Shown here: piece after piece, positions 1 to 8,267 of the stretch
Numbering within the stretch: the stretch's first letter is position 1
Layout of the letters: every line of letters begins with the position of its first letter
Assembly (NCBI RefSeq): GCF_012935715.1
Contig: NZ_CP052860.1
Location: 496,001-560,000 of the forward strand
Length of the DNA: 64,000 bases
DNA from: Pseudomonas sp. ADAK13
GTDB taxonomy: Bacteria > Pseudomonadota > Gammaproteobacteria > Pseudomonadales > Pseudomonadaceae
Reading direction: 5' to 3'
The notes under the pieces: model-generated
What the model was told of the DNA's origin: nothing
Databases searched by the model: none
What the model saw: only the letters and a program-made list of their open reading frames with translations
Made by a program: the position numbers and the translations under genes

Positions 1-604
1 TGTAGGTAAAGGTACCGGCCAGCGCCACCGGCACACTCAACGGGTTGGCCATGGACGTGGCCTGGGACATGCTCAAGCCGCACCGGCGCAACAGCGGCAC
101 GGTCATCACGCTGCCGCCCACCCCCAGGAAGGTCGCGATCAACCCAATGGCAATGCCGCCGCCCGTCACTTCCGCGCTGCCCAGGCGCCGTGGTGGGTGC
201 GTGTCGTCCTGGCTGAGAAAGCCCCTGCGCAACAGGCAATCGACGAGGGTGACGGCCAGGTAAGCGATAAAGGCGTAGCGGATAAAGCTACCACTGGCGA
301 ACATCGCTGCACCGGCCCCAAGCACCGCGCCAATCCCGATAAACCCGCCCAACGGCCACAGGTAATGGCGAATCAGATTACCTTTGCGCCGGTGTTTTCC
401 GGTGGCGATCAGCGCGTTGACGATCATCACGCAGGTGGAGGTAGCGACCGCGATATGCATCGCAGATTCACTTACTCCTGTGTCGTGGCTGAGCTTCAAC
501 ATGCCGTACAGCAACGGCACCACCACGAATCCGCCGCCGAACCCGAACAGCACGGCGGTCACGCCGGTCATGCAGCCGAACAGCGCCAGTAATAGATAGA
601 ACAT
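1..604 (-). CDS. TauE/SafE family membrane permease (3' end off window)
   Basis: Reads from an ATG at 604 leftwards and is still open at base 1, so only about 200 N-terminal residues are visible. They are strongly hydrophobic with several predicted membrane spans. The glycine-rich first span (MTGVTAVLFGFGGGFVVVPL) and a second copy of the same theme (IGLIATFLGVGGSVMTVPLL) are the internal repeat expected of TauE/SafE anion exporters. The family moves sulfite, sulfoacetate or other small organic anions across the inner membrane; the substrate here is unknown. It is divergent from the AraC-type gene at 720, which may control it. Confidence 0.85.
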   Translation of the reverse strand, partial: MFYLLLALFGCMTGVTAVLFGFGGGFVVVPLLYGMLKLSHDTGVSESAMHIAVATSTCVMIVNALIATGKHRRKGNLIRHYLWPLGGFIGIGAVLGAGAAMFASGSFIRYAFIAYLAVTLVDCLLRRGFLSQDDTHPPRRLGSAEVTGGGIAIGLIATFLGVGGSVMTVPLLRRCGLSMSQATSMANPLSVPVALAGTFTY

Positions 605-719
605 CGAGTATCGCCTTCAGCATCAGGAGGAGCCTTGGACGATAGAGATTCAAGGCTTGGCCCGCTTGCGCAAGTCGGCCAATAATGTGCGAGATATTGC
701 CACTCTCGGAATCCGCCAC

Positions 720-1490
720 ATGCGCAACGTTTCCATCGCACAACTGGACCTGACGCCCCGAACGGTAGTGGCGATCGGCACCGACTATCCCGACGGCTAT
801 CTGCTCAAGCGCCACAGCCATCGGCGCGGGCAGTTGTTGTATGGCGCCACCGGCGTGATGCAAGTCAGCACCCAGAAAGGCAATTGGGTGGTGCCCCCCC
901 AGCGCGCCGTGTGGATTCCCGCCCAGGTGCCCCATGAAGTACTGATGCTCGGCGTGTCGACCCGTAGCCTGTACATCGAACCGCACGCCGTCACCGATTT
1001 GGGTTCCAGTTGCCACGTCATCAGCATTTCGCCACTGATGCGCCAGCTGCTGATGGACGCGGTGGAGATGCCCCTTGAGTACGACGAGGCTGGTCGCGAC
1101 GGTGCGCTGGTCAGCCTGCTATTGCATGAACTGGCCCGCGCCACGCACTTGCCGCTGCATATCCCGCTGCCGCAAGACCCGCGCTTGCTGACCTTGTGCC
1201 TGACGTTTGTGCAGCGCCCGGACGTGCACCAGTCACCGGCTCAATGGGCCGATCACTCGCACCTGAGCCTGCGCACCTTCAGCCGGCATTTTCGCCAGCA
1301 AACCGGCTTGAGCTTCGTGCAGTGGCGCCAGCGCGCCTGTGTGGTGCAGGCCCTGGCGCGGCTGGCCAGCGGCGAAAGCGTCACCCGCATCGCCCTGGAC
1401 CTGGGTTACGAAAACCCGGCGGCTTTTTCCAGCATGTTCCGGCGGGTGCTCGGCCACTCACCGAGTACTTACCTGGAAGGGGCAAAATAG
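720..1490 (+). CDS. AraC family transcriptional regulator with N-terminal cupin domain
   Basis: Encodes 256 residues. The N-terminal half (HSHRRGQLLYGATGVM, then VVPPQRAVWIPAQVPHEV) is the cupin-type sensor of AraC_N regulators. The C-terminal hundred residues hold two helix-turn-helix motifs (LSLRTFSRHFRQQTGLSF and ALDLGYENPAAFSSMFRRVL). ATG 720 was preferred to an in-frame start at 657 because the cupin domain begins a few residues after it. It is divergent from the TauE/SafE permease, so regulation of that exporter is plausible, but no operator was recognised in the 115-bp gap. The effector is unknown. Confidence 0.88.
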   Translation: MRNVSIAQLDLTPRTVVAIGTDYPDGYLLKRHSHRRGQLLYGATGVMQVSTQKGNWVVPPQRAVWIPAQVPHEVLMLGVSTRSLYIEPHAVTDLGSSCHVISISPLMRQLLMDAVEMPLEYDEAGRDGALVSLLLHELARATHLPLHIPLPQDPRLLTLCLTFVQRPDVHQSPAQWADHSHLSLRTFSRHFRQQTGLSFVQWRQRACVVQALARLASGESVTRIALDLGYENPAAFSSMFRRVLGHSPSTYLEGAK

Positions 1491-1539
1491 AGCGGCGGCA
1501 ACCCTATCGAAAAATCCAGTTGATGAGCGGTCAAAACAA

Positions 1540-1561
1540 CTGTACAAAAACACAGTATAAT
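1540..1561 (+). promoter_or_regulatory. LexA (SOS) box abutting a -10 element
   Basis: The sequence CTGT-ACAAAAAC-ACAG at 1540-1555 matches the bacterial LexA consensus CTGT-N8-ACAG exactly. It is followed directly by a perfect TATAAT at 1556-1561. LexA bound here would cover the core promoter of the small gene starting at 1594. No good -35 box is visible. The assignment rests on consensus match and position only. Confidence 0.7.
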
Positions 1562-1593
1562 TTGCCCTCCCCCGTCGAACCTGGAGAAAGCCC

Positions 1594-1914
1594 ATGTCCT
1601 CTCTGGCAATGAGCAGCACCGTAGAACAGCAGATCGTCCTTCACCAATTTACCCCACGGCACAGCGTGCAGGCCCGCCTCATGCTGGGCTGGAGCCGGGA
1701 AGACCTGGCCCGGGAAGCAGAGGTGGACGTGGACGCCCTCCAGCGTTTTGAAAGCCATGGCGATGTGGACGATGAGGTCCGCCTGAGTGTGGCGTTTCGT
1801 CTGGAGGCTGAAGGGTTGGTGTTTTTCCCGGGGTTTGCGCCGGGGTGGGGGATGAGTGTGAGGGGCTCTTTGCCCTTGTCGTCAGAGCATTCAGCGGTTG
1901 AAACGGCTGATTGA
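1594..1914 (+). CDS. Small helix-turn-helix-like protein, probably SOS-regulated
   Basis: Encodes 106 residues with a good ribosome site (CTGGAGAAAG) seven to eight bases before the ATG. Residues about 25-75 resemble the core of an XRE-type helix-turn-helix: an ARLMLGWSREDLAREAEVD segment followed by LQRFESHGDV, with the L-S-R-E-D-L-A pattern seen in Cro/CI proteins. The C-terminal tail has no recognisable domain. A LexA-type box and a perfect -10 sit just upstream, suggesting DNA-damage induction. The next genes are a toxin-antitoxin pair but have their own upstream region. Function is otherwise unknown. Confidence 0.7.
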   Translation: MSSLAMSSTVEQQIVLHQFTPRHSVQARLMLGWSREDLAREAEVDVDALQRFESHGDVDDEVRLSVAFRLEAEGLVFFPGFAPGWGMSVRGSLPLSSEHSAVETAD

Positions 1915-1936
1915 GATTTCTCTTTGCACTGACGTT

Positions 1937-1954
1937 TATCCCTATTTAGGTATA
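1937..1954 (+). promoter_or_regulatory. Candidate HigA operator palindrome
   Basis: A near-perfect dyad (TATcCCTATTTAGGtATA, core CCTA-TT-TAGG) lies 7 bases before the toxin start codon. In this toxin-antitoxin family the antitoxin or the complex represses its own promoter by binding such a dyad. Inferred from position and symmetry only. Confidence 0.45.
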
Positions 1955-1961
1955 TCCTCTC

Positions 1962-2324
1962 ATGAGTTCATGGAAGCCACTCCTGTGGGTGGGCGGTAGC
2001 AAGAAAGATCTGCAGCAAATGCCTGGAGCTGTTCAAGATGTGTTTGGCTTTGCGCTTCACCTTGCTCAGGGAGGAAGCAAGCATTCACAAACCAAGGCAC
2101 TGAAAGGGTTTGGCGGTAATGCGGTGCTTGAGGTCGTCGAGGATTGCGACGGCAACACTTATCGAGGGGTATATACCGTCCGTTTTGACTCAGCTGTTTA
2201 CGTCCTCCATTGCTTCCAGAAGAAGTCGACAAAAGGCATCGCTACGGCACAGCACGACATACAACTGATCAAACAGCGACTCAAGGCGGCACAGGATCAT
2301 GCACAAGCATCACAACGCGATTGA
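1962..2324 (+). CDS. HigB/RelE-like toxin (phage Gp49-like family)
   Basis: Encodes 120 residues. The opening SSWKPLLWVGGSKKDLQQMP, the central AKALKGFGG-like stretch (TKALKGFGGNAVLEVVED), the strand TYRGVYTVRF and the YVLHCFQKKSTKGIAT block are the hallmark of the PF05973 branch of RelE/HigB ribosome-dependent mRNA endonucleases. These cleave mRNA and arrest growth unless bound by the antitoxin. It overlaps the downstream HTH gene by 26 bp, and toxin-first order is typical of higBA. A palindrome precedes the start. The toxin appears full length. Confidence 0.88.
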   Translation: MSSWKPLLWVGGSKKDLQQMPGAVQDVFGFALHLAQGGSKHSQTKALKGFGGNAVLEVVEDCDGNTYRGVYTVRFDSAVYVLHCFQKKSTKGIATAQHDIQLIKQRLKAAQDHAQASQRD

Positions 2325-2637
2325 GATCGAAGAAAGCAGCGGCAATGTCTATGAAGACATCGGGCAACCCGACGCCAGTGAAATGCAGGTCAAAGCTCAA
2401 CTGGCGGCGAAGATCGGGGAGATTCTCAAGACACGAAACCTCACTCAGGCACAAGCGTCCGTCATCCTTGGTTTATCGCAGCCCAAGGTGTCTGAAATGC
2501 TGCGTGGCAGGTTCCGGGGTATCAGTGAAGCCAAGATGCTTGAGTGCTTGTCCCGCCTGGGGCGAGATGTGCAAATCGTCATTACGGCTGCGCCCGCTTC
2601 GCGTACTCAAGGGCGTATTGAAGTGCTATTCGCCTGA
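2299..2637 (+). CDS. HigA-like XRE family antitoxin
   Basis: Encodes 112 residues. Residues about 38-92 form an XRE helix-turn-helix (LAAKIGEILKTRNLTQAQAS, then ILGLSQPKVSEMLRGR), with the ISEAKMLECLSRLGRDVQIV extension characteristic of antitoxins paired with Gp49-type toxins. It should neutralise the preceding toxin and repress the operon. The start lies within the end of the toxin gene (26-bp overlap), implying translational coupling. No further gene belongs to the pair; the next gene downstream is on the other strand. Confidence 0.88.
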   Translation: MHKHHNAIEIEESSGNVYEDIGQPDASEMQVKAQLAAKIGEILKTRNLTQAQASVILGLSQPKVSEMLRGRFRGISEAKMLECLSRLGRDVQIVITAAPASRTQGRIEVLFA

Positions 2638-2671
2638 GCTGCCCAAGGTTCTGGCCACCGTATATTGACGT

Positions 2672-3610
2672 CTATGCCTGCAACTGCAACGCCCGGCGGA
2701 TCATTTGTGGCGGCTGGCCAAACGCCCGCAGAAAGGCACGACGCATGCGCTCCGGGTCACCGAAGCCCGTCTCCCGCGCGACGACATCGATGGAATGGCT
2801 GCCGGATTCGAGCATCAGCCGCGCCGCTTCAATGCGCAGGTGTTCGACCGCCTTGGCCGGGGACTGGCCGGTTTCGGCGCGAAACAGTCGGCTGAACTGG
2901 CGCGGGCTGAGGTGCGCCGCTTCGGCCAGTTGCTCTACCGAGAGATCCTCCTGCAGGTGTCCTTTGGCCCAGGCCAGGGCGGTTTGTACTCGGTCGGATT
3001 TGGGGTCCAGTTCCAGCAACGCGGAAAACTGCGACTGGCCACCGGCACGGCGATGGTAGACCACCAGTTTCTTCGCGACGTCGCGGGCCACTTCCACGCC
3101 CAGGTCGTGCTCTACGAGGGCCAGGGCCAGGTCGATGCAGGCAGTCATCCCGGCGGACGTCCATAAAGGGCCGTCTACGGTGAAGATACGGTCTTCCTCC
3201 AGCCTCACGTTGGGGTAGCGCTGGCGAAACGTCATGGCGTGGTACCAGTGGGTGGTTGCCTTGCGCCCCTCCAACAGCCCGGCCGCGGCCAGGTGGAAAG
3301 AACCGGTACAGGCCGACGTGACCCGGCGCGACGCCGTCAATGACGCCTGCAAATAGCCCACCATGCCAGGGGTGGGCTCCAGTAATTCGTTGTCTCCCAA
3401 CACCACGATGGTGTCGTAGTCCTGCTGCCCAAAGGCCAGGCTATCGATGGCAAAGCCCATGGAGCTTTTGATCGGCCCACCGTGCTCCGACAGCAAGTCG
3501 ACGCGATAGAACGGTCGCCCCACCACGAAGTTGGCAAATTCGAACACGCTGCTGGTGGACAGGCTGAGCACCTGAAAACCGGGAAACAGCACGATACCGA
3601 CGGACACCAT
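2672..3610 (-). CDS. GlxA family transcriptional regulator (DJ-1/PfpI-like plus AraC HTH)
   Basis: Encodes 312 residues. The N-terminal half is a DJ-1/PfpI-like domain (VGIVLFPGFQVLSLS, VTSACTGSFHLAAAGLLEGR). The nucleophile-elbow position reads ACTGS, so a cysteine is present as in catalytic relatives, but in this family the domain acts as a sensor. The C-terminal part is an AraC DNA-binding domain (LSVEQLAEAAHLSPRQFSRL and a second HTH near ARETGFGDPERMRRAFLRAF). ATG 3610 was chosen over a TTG six bases earlier because GAGGG is correctly spaced only for the ATG. It is divergent from the short-chain dehydrogenase at 3727, a likely target. The signal is unknown. Confidence 0.88.
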   Translation of the reverse strand: MVSVGIVLFPGFQVLSLSTSSVFEFANFVVGRPFYRVDLLSEHGGPIKSSMGFAIDSLAFGQQDYDTIVVLGDNELLEPTPGMVGYLQASLTASRRVTSACTGSFHLAAAGLLEGRKATTHWYHAMTFRQRYPNVRLEEDRIFTVDGPLWTSAGMTACIDLALALVEHDLGVEVARDVAKKLVVYHRRAGGQSQFSALLELDPKSDRVQTALAWAKGHLQEDLSVEQLAEAAHLSPRQFSRLFRAETGQSPAKAVEHLRIEAARLMLESGSHSIDVVARETGFGDPERMRRAFLRAFGQPPQMIRRALQLQA

Positions 3611-3726
3611 GGCCAAACCCTCATGTCTCTAAAGGTGGGATATATGACATTGCAGCCGCCACATTACACCCATAATCTTGGTTCCAACAAGGCCGATCCT
3701 CTCCCCGGCCATTTGGAGCAACTGCC

Positions 3727-4521
3727 ATGTCACAACACAAAGGTTATGCCCTGATCACCGGTGCTTCGTCTGGAATAGGCGCGGTGTATGCCGACCGCCT
3801 GGCTCGAGCCGGCTACGACCTGATTCTGGTGGCCCGCAACCAGCAACGCCTGGAGCAACTGACAACCCGCTTGAAGGCCAGCACTCAACGTAACGTCGAG
3901 GTGATAGCCGCCGACCTCAATCTGCCGGCCGACCTGGCGCGGATCGCCCAGGTTGCCCACGACGACGGCCGTATCAGCCTGCTGGTGAATAACGCCGGCG
4001 TAGGAGCCACCGCTTCGCTGCTGGAGTCGGACGCCGATAAAATGGACGCAATGATCCTGCTGAACGTACTGGCGCTGACCCGCCTGGCCAAGGCTGCAGC
4101 AACCAACTTTGTCGCCCAGGGTCGCGGCACGATTATCAACATCGGCTCAATTGTCGCCCTCGCCCCCAAGCTGCTGAACGGCGTATATGGCGGCACCAAG
4201 GCCTTCGTGCAGGCCTTCAGCGAATCGTTGCAGCATGAACTTGCCGACAAGGGCGTGGTGGTTCAGGTCGTGCTGCCGGGTGCCACCGCCACGGAGTTCT
4301 GGGACATTGCAGGGCTGCCTGTGAACAACCTGCCGGAAACCATGGTGATGACCACCGAAAACCTGGTGGACGCTGCCCTCGCCGGCCTTGCCCAAGGTGA
4401 ACGCGTGACGATCCCTTCGCTCTCGGACAGTGCGGATTGGGAGGCGTACGAAAGCGCGCGGCTGGCACTCGGTCCGAACCTGTCGCACCGTAATCCTGCC
4501 GCACGCTACGGGTTGAACTGA
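3727..4521 (+). CDS. SDR family NAD(P)-dependent oxidoreductase
   Basis: Encodes 264 residues, a classical short-chain dehydrogenase. The cofactor loop TGASSGIG is near residue 14, the NNAG motif near residue 90, and a YGGTK active-site pair near residue 155. The family oxidises or reduces alcohol/carbonyl groups; the substrate is not predictable. It is divergent from the GlxA-type regulator, which probably controls it, and ends six bases before the convergent amidase stop. Confidence 0.9.
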   Translation: MSQHKGYALITGASSGIGAVYADRLARAGYDLILVARNQQRLEQLTTRLKASTQRNVEVIAADLNLPADLARIAQVAHDDGRISLLVNNAGVGATASLLESDADKMDAMILLNVLALTRLAKAAATNFVAQGRGTIINIGSIVALAPKLLNGVYGGTKAFVQAFSESLQHELADKGVVVQVVLPGATATEFWDIAGLPVNNLPETMVMTTENLVDAALAGLAQGERVTIPSLSDSADWEAYESARLALGPNLSHRNPAARYGLN

Positions 4522-4527
4522 ACCGGA

Positions 4528-6012
4528 TTAACCCGGCCCGGGAATGAATGCAGGCTCCCTGATTGCCAGGGAGGCCTGCTCATACCCGTAGGCAACCGAA
4601 AGCAGCGTGGGTTCGTTCAAACTCGCACCGTAGAAATGAAGCGCTGTCGGCATACCGTCGTCGTCCATGCCGGACGGCACGGAGATTCCCGGGTAACCGG
4701 CCGCCGCTGCGAAGTAGTAGCTGCCTGAAAGGAAGTTCGACACGATTGCATCCAGCTTGTGCTCGGTCAGTGGTTTGTTGACGGTGTCCTTGAAAATCGG
4801 GCTGATAGCGGCCCACAGCCCTTCCCGCACGTGATCGCTCACGTCCAGGTCCTTGATCATGGTGAGCAACCCTTGGTCGGGAACGCCCGGCCCGGTGTTG
4901 CGCTCGTTGAACTCAACCAGCTCTGACAACGATTTCACCGGCAACCCTTCCCGCCCGGCCAGGTACGCCTCAAGCTTTTGCTTAACGTCGGCGTACAGGG
5001 CGAGGCTATAACTGTCGTAGGTATCGTCCGACACACCTTCGGCCAGCTTTCCCACCGGTACCAGTGTCGCGCCCTTGGCCTGCAGCAAGGTGAGAGCGTC
5101 TGCAAAATGCTGCCTGTCGGCTCTGATGTCAGGGTCTTCGGCGTCATCCGCCGATAACTCAGGCAAGGGTGTATAGCCTATGCGTTTGCCCACCAGCGAG
5201 TCAGGCGTGAGCCCGGTGGTGTGATGGTTTGTTTCGGTCATCGCATCCAGTGCTTGCGCAGCATCTCGCACGGTGCGGGTGAAGGTACCCACCGTGTCCA
5301 GGCGCGAGCTGGTCATCACCCCTTCGGTACTCACCAGGCCAACGGTGGGTTTGAAGCCAATCACACCGTTATAGGCCGCCGGCGCAATGATCGATCCATT
5401 GGTTTCGACCCCCAGTGCCAATGGCACCAACCCTTGGGCCACCGCTACGGCCGAGCCTGTACTCGAACCCGCCGGCTGGCCATTTAATCGGTGAGGGTTC
5501 AGGGTTTGACCGCCCCGGGAACTCCAGCCGTTGACCGGCGTGTCAGAGCGAAAATTGGACAACTCGCTCATGTTGGTTTTTCCGACGATGACCACGCCCG
5601 CCTTCAACAGGTTATCCACCACCCGGGCATTTTTTGCGGCAGGTGTCCCCACCAGCGCCGATGAGCCCGCGCTGGTCTGCATCTTGTCGCTGGTGTCGAA
5701 GACGTCTTTGAGTGCGATCGGCACACCATGCAAAGGGCCGCGCAGCTTGCCGTCGGCCCGCTCCCTGTCCAGTGCGCGGGCGTTCTCACGGGCATCCGGA
5801 TTGATTTCAATAAACGCGTTGCCGCCCTGCAGGCCCTTGTCCAGGTTGGCTATTTGTCTGAGCGAATCCCTCACCACCGCCTCCGAACTGGCTCCGTTGG
5901 GGCTGGCCATATCGGCCGCCAACGCCTGCGCACTCCGGAAGCCCTGCGGCGCATGCGTTATCGCGTCGAAAAAACCTGTACTCCATCCCGCGCCCAAGCT
6001 TGGCCCAATCAT
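4528..6012 (-). CDS. Amidase signature family hydrolase
   Basis: Encodes 494 residues, the normal length for the family. The Ser-cisSer-Lys catalytic set is visible: Lys about 102 in GVPIALKDVFDT, cis-Ser about 183 in PAGSSTGSAVAVA, and nucleophile Ser about 207 in GVETNGSI. Spacing agrees with known amidases. It should hydrolyse a carboxylic amide; the substrate is unknown and no export signal is seen, so it is probably cytoplasmic. A strong ribosome site (GGGGAG) precedes ATG 6012. Directly upstream on the same strand lies a shorter, degenerate relative (6123-7061). Confidence 0.92.
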   Translation of the reverse strand: MIGPSLGAGWSTGFFDAITHAPQGFRSAQALAADMASPNGASSEAVVRDSLRQIANLDKGLQGGNAFIEINPDARENARALDRERADGKLRGPLHGVPIALKDVFDTSDKMQTSAGSSALVGTPAAKNARVVDNLLKAGVVIVGKTNMSELSNFRSDTPVNGWSSRGGQTLNPHRLNGQPAGSSTGSAVAVAQGLVPLALGVETNGSIIAPAAYNGVIGFKPTVGLVSTEGVMTSSRLDTVGTFTRTVRDAAQALDAMTETNHHTTGLTPDSLVGKRIGYTPLPELSADDAEDPDIRADRQHFADALTLLQAKGATLVPVGKLAEGVSDDTYDSYSLALYADVKQKLEAYLAGREGLPVKSLSELVEFNERNTGPGVPDQGLLTMIKDLDVSDHVREGLWAAISPIFKDTVNKPLTEHKLDAIVSNFLSGSYYFAAAAGYPGISVPSGMDDDGMPTALHFYGASLNEPTLLSVAYGYEQASLAIREPAFIPGPG

Positions 6013-6122
6013 TGATGACTCCCCGGCTGTCTGAAGGTGAGGGGTATCACTTGATAACCCGGGCTCAGTCTAAGAAGAGAATCACTCAATGGCGTTGGGG
6101 CAAATCTCCCAAACTTGTGCGA

Positions 6123-7061
6123 TCACTCGCTCCGCGAAGTAGGCCCGTCAGGACTGCTCTTGTCCGCCAACAGCACCTGCCGGAAACCGTGCACCAGCGC
6201 CGCCAGGCGACCTCCGGCCCACCGCGCCCCATAGAACCAGACACCGGCCGATACACCCTCGACGTCAGCGCCGACCGGTAGGCAGAAACGCGGATGAACA
6301 GTGGTGGAAGCACGATGGAAAGCGGGGGTTTGTGCGTCGGATATCAGCGCGTCCAACTGATACTCAGTGACCCGCTCGTCGATCTCATTACTGTGGGCAA
6401 GGCTGAAATACCGCGTGTCATCCGCGATCAGGGCCGGCACGGGCACCAACTGGGCACCGGCAGTGCGCAGCAGGCTCAATACCCGGGAAAAATACTCGCT
6501 GTGGGAGACGGCTTCCCGACGCTCACCGCACCTGTATTCACCGGCAAAACCGATACGGCTGCCGGCGAGCGACGGAGTATTCCTCAAATGCCCGGCATCG
6601 GCGACCGGAGGAATCTCCACCATCACCTTCCCTTCGGGGTCGACGCCGCTCAAGGCGATCAGTGACAGCGCGGGGTCGCGCACGGTGCGCATCATGGGGC
6701 CCGGGATATCGAACCTGGGGCCTGGATCAACGCCCAGAGGACTCCCGGCGTGAAGACTGGCGCCAAACTCGAGCCCGCCCTGGTGCGTACTTTTATCGAC
6801 AATCGCACCACCGCCGTGGCTGCCGAACACCAGTGGCGTCGAGCCAGGCTCGTGGCCCTTTTCTGCCGCAGCAATACCGGGCCCGACAACGGCAGTTTCT
6901 CCAAGCACGGGGGGCCTGATGTTGCGATGCTTCGACGGCACTCCCTCAACCTTGTCCGTCACCGGAACGTCAGGTGCGGGGCCGGATCCTTTCCCGGGCA
7001 ACAACGGCCGGATCGTCAGTGACACGCCCGGCCCTATGCCTTTGCTGCTGTTATCGTCCAT
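6123..7061 (-). CDS. Shrunken amidase-like paralogue lacking the catalytic lysine region
   Basis: Encodes 312 residues from ATG 7061 (GAGGAG eight bases before; an upstream in-frame GTG is too close to that site). From residue about 120 on it can be aligned by eye with its neighbour: MMRTVRDPALSLIALSG against FTRTVRDAAQALDAMTE, SLAGSRIGFAG against SLVGKRIGYTP, and TEYQLDALISDAQ against TEHKLDAIVSNFL. About 75 residues are missing between the last two blocks, and the N-terminal region with the catalytic Lys is replaced by a Pro/Gly-rich segment. Serines at about 81 (GSHGGG) and 107 (HAGSP) may mark the old serine positions. It is probably not an active amidase; it could be a decaying duplicate or have a new role. 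The reading frame is intact. Confidence 0.7.
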   Translation of the reverse strand: MDDNSSKGIGPGVSLTIRPLLPGKGSGPAPDVPVTDKVEGVPSKHRNIRPPVLGETAVVGPGIAAAEKGHEPGSTPLVFGSHGGGAIVDKSTHQGGLEFGASLHAGSPLGVDPGPRFDIPGPMMRTVRDPALSLIALSGVDPEGKVMVEIPPVADAGHLRNTPSLAGSRIGFAGEYRCGERREAVSHSEYFSRVLSLLRTAGAQLVPVPALIADDTRYFSLAHSNEIDERVTEYQLDALISDAQTPAFHRASTTVHPRFCLPVGADVEGVSAGVWFYGARWAGGRLAALVHGFRQVLLADKSSPDGPTSRSE

Positions 7062-7159
7062 ACATCCCACTCCTCGAGGGTTCTCACGAGGAGCGATTGC
7101 ACCCTTTTGCCGGGAGGGGCGTATGTCGGAAATGGCTTGCAGCGCCGGCTGCCAAGCCC

Positions 7160-8218
7160 TTACCCGATGACGTGCTCTTCGCTGCCTTGATGCTCAACTT
7201 CCAGCCACCAGGCCTGCCCGCGCTCCGGCTGATTGAGCATGAAGGCCTGCCCCATCGGCGGCGTGGTGATGGACACATTACGCTCCCACGCCAGCGCCAT
7301 GATGCGGTCGAAGGGTTCGTGCCACGCGTGAAACGCCAGGTCGAACGTGCCGTTGTGGATCGGCAGCAGCCAGCGGCCCTTCAAGTCGATGTGCGCCTGC
7401 AGGGTTTCTTCCGGCTGCATGTGAACGTGTGGCCAGTCGACGTTGTAGGCGCCGGTTTCCATCAGGGTCAGATCGAACGGACCGTACTGCTCGCCGATGC
7501 GCTTGAAGCCGTCGAAATAGCCGGTATCACCGCTGAAGAAAATCCGTCGTGGACCGTCGATCATCACCCACGAGCACCACAGCGTCTGGTTACCATCGAA
7601 CAGGCCACGCCCGGAAAAATGCTGGGCCGGGGTCGAAACAAAACGGATCCCGTCGACTTCGGTGCCCTGCCACCAGTCCAGTTGCCGCACCTTGCTGGCG
7701 TCCACGCCCCACTTGACCAGCGTATCGCCCACACCCAGCGGCGCGAGAAAGTAGCGGGTCTTATCCGCCAGTTGCACCACTGCCTTGTGGTCCAGGTGGT
7801 CGTAGTGATTGTGGGAAAGAATCACCGCCTCGATCGGCGGCAGGTCCTCAAGGCTGATCGGCGGCTGGTGGAAGCGCTTGGGGCCGGCCCAACTGAAGGG
7901 CGACGCACGCTCGGCGAACACCGGGTCGGTCAGCCAGAACTTGCCGCGCATTTTCAGCAGCACAGTGGAGTGCCCGAGGCGGAAAACACTGTGGTCGGGG
8001 GCGGCAAACAGTTGCTCGCGGGTCAGCGGCTGCACCGGGATCTCACCCACCGGCCGTGTACTGCGAGGCTTCTGGAAGAGCATCTTCCACATGATGCCCA
8101 GGGTTTTGCCCAAGCCGCCATGCTGGATGGGCTTCTGATTGGTGAAGTGACCTTGATGCTGTTCGGAAGACTTGGGCGCTGAAGAAGAACTGTCGAGACG
8201 GGTTGAGATCGTGGCCAT
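7160..8218 (-). CDS. MBL-fold metallo-hydrolase (NAPE-PLD/UlaG-like)
   Basis: Encodes 352 residues. The metal-binding motif SHNHYDHLD near residue 135, the FFSGDTGYFDG strand further on, and the downstream histidine LLPIHNGTFDLAFH are the metallo-beta-lactamase-fold ligands. The arrangement matches the N-acyl-phosphatidylethanolamine phospholipase D-like branch, often called RomA- or UlaG-like in bacteria. The substrate is unknown and no signal peptide is evident. It is divergent from a TetR regulator at 8343, with a palindrome (8252-8267) 34 bp before its ATG, so it is a likely repression target. Confidence 0.9.
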   Translation of the reverse strand: MATISTRLDSSSSAPKSSEQHQGHFTNQKPIQHGGLGKTLGIMWKMLFQKPRSTRPVGEIPVQPLTREQLFAAPDHSVFRLGHSTVLLKMRGKFWLTDPVFAERASPFSWAGPKRFHQPPISLEDLPPIEAVILSHNHYDHLDHKAVVQLADKTRYFLAPLGVGDTLVKWGVDASKVRQLDWWQGTEVDGIRFVSTPAQHFSGRGLFDGNQTLWCSWVMIDGPRRIFFSGDTGYFDGFKRIGEQYGPFDLTLMETGAYNVDWPHVHMQPEETLQAHIDLKGRWLLPIHNGTFDLAFHAWHEPFDRIMALAWERNVSITTPPMGQAFMLNQPERGQAWWLEVEHQGSEEHVIG

Positions 8219-8251
8219 TACCGAGGAACTCCTGCAGACTGCTCAAAAAAT

Positions 8252-8267
8252 TACACTGCACAGTGTA
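8252..8267. promoter_or_regulatory. TetR-type operator palindrome
   Basis: A perfect inverted repeat, TACACTG-CA-CAGTGTA, lies between the divergent MBL-hydrolase and TetR genes. A second, imperfect relative (AAACTACCGAGTGTAAGTTT) lies at about 8300-8319, nearer the TetR start. Sharing of the TTACACT/AGTGTAA half-site suggests both are bound by the TetR protein, giving repression of the hydrolase and autorepression. Confidence 0.65.

Noticed and set aside
6974..8182. A 402-codon plus-strand open frame opposite the MBL hydrolase
   Set aside because: The minus-strand gene has intact metal-binding motifs; this frame has none and has Arg/His/Gln-rich shadow composition.
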